From: Phycisphaerae bacterium
GTDB lineage: Bacteria; Planctomycetota; Phycisphaerae; UBA1845
Length of the DNA: 32,037 bases
Reading direction: 5' to 3'
NCBI GenBank assembly: GCA_020056715.1
Contig: JAGVHG010000133.1
Span: 1 to 32,037 of the forward strand
Positions within the stretch are counted from its first letter, which is position 1. Every line of letters starts with the position of its first letter. The notes below the pieces were generated by a model. That model was not told where the DNA came from. It did no database searches and worked only from the letters and a program-made list of their open reading frames with translations. This document shows positions 30,390 to 32,037 of the stretch, piece after piece. The translations under genes were made by a program, and so were the position numbers.

Positions 30390-31274
30390 ATGGACACCGC
30401 AGCATTCTTCGCCCAGACCGATGTTTTCGGGGGAATCCGCTTGTTTTTGGAGCGGGTCGCCGACCGGCCATGGGTCACGCTGATTGAACTTCTGCTCATC
30501 GGCAGCGTTGTCTATTCCACGCTTCGAGCCCTTAAAGGAACCCGCGGCGCTCGACTGGTGCGGGCCGTTTTGACCATCCTGGCCGTCAGCTTCGCAGTAG
30601 TCTGGTTGATCGCAGAACGCTTCGGCTTCGAGCGCATCAACGCCCTTTATCCCTATTTCATCTTGGGTGTCTTTCTCGTGTCGCTGGTCGCTTTCCAGAC
30701 GGAATTGCGCCGCTTGTTACTCCAATTGGGCGAAGGAAAATGGTTGCGTCGGTGGATTCGGACGGGCGACGAAGTGATTGAGCCGCTGGTCACGGCCGTC
30801 GACCGTTTGGCCCTCAAGAAGATCGGGGCGTTGATCGCGATCGAGCGGAGTGCGGAGGCCGGGGCGATCGTCGAATCGGGCGTGCAATTGGACGCGGTGG
30901 TATCCGTGGAACTCTTGGAGACGATCTTTTGGCCGGGCAGTGCTCTGCACGATCTCGGGGTGATGATCGGCCAGGGGCGGATCCGAGCCGCTGGATGTCA
31001 ATTTCCGCTGGTCGAGTCCGCGGACGTGGATCGGTCTCTCGGCAGCCGCCATCGTGCTGCGATCGGCATGAGCCAGGAGACCGACGCCGTTGTGATCGTC
31101 GTCAGCGAGGAGACGGGGACGATATCGGTCGCCATCCACGGACGTCTGCGACGCGGCTTTTCATCGGCGATCCTGCGAGAGACCCTGAGCAGAGAATTGG
31201 GCGAGGCTCCGATCCATACGAAAACACTTCTACGTAATTCCAAGCCCGAATCGTCGGCCCGTGAGGTAGCGTGA
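30390..31274 (+). CDS. cdaA: CdaA-type diadenylate cyclase (variant DGA motif)
   Basis: 294-residue membrane-bound enzyme of the CdaA/DacA family, which makes c-di-AMP from two ATP. Three membrane helices (about 29-45, 55-76, 84-103) precede the DAC domain. The RHR motif is intact (Arg220-His221-Arg222 in GSRHRAAIGMS), as are VQLDAVVSVELLETIF, IRAAGCQFPL and VVSEETGTISVA. The DGA motif, normally SPLHDGAVII, reads SALHDLGVMI (184-193): Asp188 remains but Gly-Ala is Leu-Gly. Catalytic activity is therefore likely but not assured. The cdaR-like gene follows after one base, the classic order. Confidence 0.92.
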   Translation: MDTAAFFAQTDVFGGIRLFLERVADRPWVTLIELLLIGSVVYSTLRALKGTRGARLVRAVLTILAVSFAVVWLIAERFGFERINALYPYFILGVFLVSLVAFQTELRRLLLQLGEGKWLRRWIRTGDEVIEPLVTAVDRLALKKIGALIAIERSAEAGAIVESGVQLDAVVSVELLETIFWPGSALHDLGVMIGQGRIRAAGCQFPLVESADVDRSLGSRHRAAIGMSQETDAVVIVVSEETGTISVAIHGRLRRGFSSAILRETLSRELGEAPIHTKTLLRNSKPESSAREVA

Positions 31275-31275
31275 G

Positions 31276-32037
31276 ATGGACCAGCTTCGCCTATTCGGAA
31301 TGACTGCGGTGTTGACACTACTGATCTGGGCGAGCGCCGATAGCCTGGTCACTGAGACAGCGTCGGTGGGCATTTTGCTAAAGGCCGTTCCCGTGGTCGC
31401 CGGCTCTAACATAGTGCTCCACACCGACCCGAATGGGGAACGGTGTGACGTACAGATTTCCGGTCCGCGGCGGACTGTCCAGGCCGTACAAGTGCGGGGC
31501 CCTTACCATGTCCGACTCCCGATCGAGGACCGTCCCACCGGAGAAGCCAGAATTCCGTTGGACCGCCACACGCTGAAACGTGAACTGACGGAGCAATGGT
31601 CCGATTTCGGGAACCTGACGGTCGTCTCGGTGAATCCGGATATGTTGTCCGTCGTCGTTGACCGCGTGGTCACGATGGATGTGGAAGTTGCGGCGAAGCG
31701 TCTGACACTCGTGTATGACATCGAGCCGCAACTCCAACGAACGACGGCGACCGTTGAAGTCCGTGAGAGCTTCCTCCAAACATTGCCCGCCGGTCAGCCA
31801 TTGCAGATCGATATCGGGCCCGACATCGAACGACTGCTCAAAGACCAGCCAGTGGGCAAGAGCGTCACGGTCCGTGTTTCACTGGATAGTCGGCGGTTCG
31901 GTCCAGAGGCCGAAGTCAAACCCAACGCCATCGAGGTCACCACGACGGTTCGTGCCCAACGAAGCACAGAGTTGATCCCAACGGTCCCCGTGCTTGTTGC
32001 GATGAGCTTCGCGAACCTGGAAAAGCGAGTTCGGGCC
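31276..32037 (+). CDS. CdaR/YbbR-like protein, N-terminal part
   Basis: 254 residues are visible before the window ends, with no stop. An N-terminal membrane segment (LFGMTAVLTLLIWASADSLV) is followed by extracytoplasmic beta-rich repeats (VPVVAGSNIVLHTDP, VQISGPRRTVQAV, VTMDVEVAAKR, VSLDSRRFGPEAEV) of the YbbR type. CdaR proteins bind the cyclase CdaA and adjust c-di-AMP production; the one-base gap from the cdaA stop strongly supports this role. The sequence is weakly conserved compared with Firmicute CdaR, so the name rests as much on position as on similarity. Confidence 0.78.
   Translation, partial: MDQLRLFGMTAVLTLLIWASADSLVTETASVGILLKAVPVVAGSNIVLHTDPNGERCDVQISGPRRTVQAVQVRGPYHVRLPIEDRPTGEARIPLDRHTLKRELTEQWSDFGNLTVVSVNPDMLSVVVDRVVTMDVEVAAKRLTLVYDIEPQLQRTTATVEVRESFLQTLPAGQPLQIDIGPDIERLLKDQPVGKSVTVRVSLDSRRFGPEAEVKPNAIEVTTTVRAQRSTELIPTVPVLVAMSFANLEKRVRA

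Overview
The window is high-GC DNA from what looks like a planctomycete or close relative. The pointers are an extended moxR/DUF58/batABCDE-type cluster, a tiny zinc-ribbon protein with the CxxCGYxLxGL...CPECG signature common in that phylum, a REP-associated tyrosine transposase, a standalone LigD-type phosphoesterase, a CoA-transferase/GNAT fusion and many small hairpin repeats between genes. This placement is inference from gene content; no rRNA or tRNA gene was seen.

Layout. 1-1400: start of a UvrD/PcrA helicase gene (minus, cut by the window edge), then a DUF433/DUF5615 toxin-antitoxin pair and a truncated Ser/Thr kinase fragment. 1445-3346: acetyl-CoA hydrolase/transferase fused to a GNAT domain. 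3347-3797: gene-free, with repeats and hairpins. 3798-6588 (minus): hicB-hicA-trpS-scpA-ridA, partly overlapping. 6694-8984 (plus): thyX and a class III aminotransferase. 8985-11703 (minus): structured repeats, a 51-aa zinc ribbon, an ACT-domain protein, prfA and rpmE with a terminator between rpmE and prfA. 11903-12661: a RAYT transposase inside 19-bp perfect inverted repeats. 12943-15910: TPR lipoprotein, LigD-type phosphoesterase and PolX. 16087-20513 (plus): MgtA-type P-ATPase, gcvT and gcvH. 20553-29870 (minus): the moxR-bat cluster. 30390-32037 (plus): cdaA and a cdaR-like gene, preceded by a gene-free region packed with hairpins.

The most striking structure is inside the moxR-bat cluster. 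From the DUF58 gene to batE nearly every junction is a 4-nt ATGA overlap. The exception at the front is a 460-bp insert between moxR and the DUF58 gene. It holds one four-helix-bundle (23S-intervening-sequence/Avd-like) gene and is bounded by 32-bp perfect inverted repeats, each built from 7-bp units (AATTGGC and variants). A third, related heptad array lies one gene further on, where it encodes the front of a lipoprotein signal peptide. This looks like a minimal mobile or shufflable cassette without a recognisable transposase, and I regard it as the best candidate for an undescribed system here.

Other points of note: a diadenylate cyclase whose DGA motif reads DLG, a ThyX with one extra residue in its RHR signature, and a run of six consecutive short hairpins upstream of cdaA. 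The bat genes probably form one membrane/periplasm module driven by the MoxR AAA+ ATPase. cdaA/cdaR are expected to make and regulate c-di-AMP, and gcvT/gcvH are two parts of the glycine cleavage system whose other subunits are outside the window.
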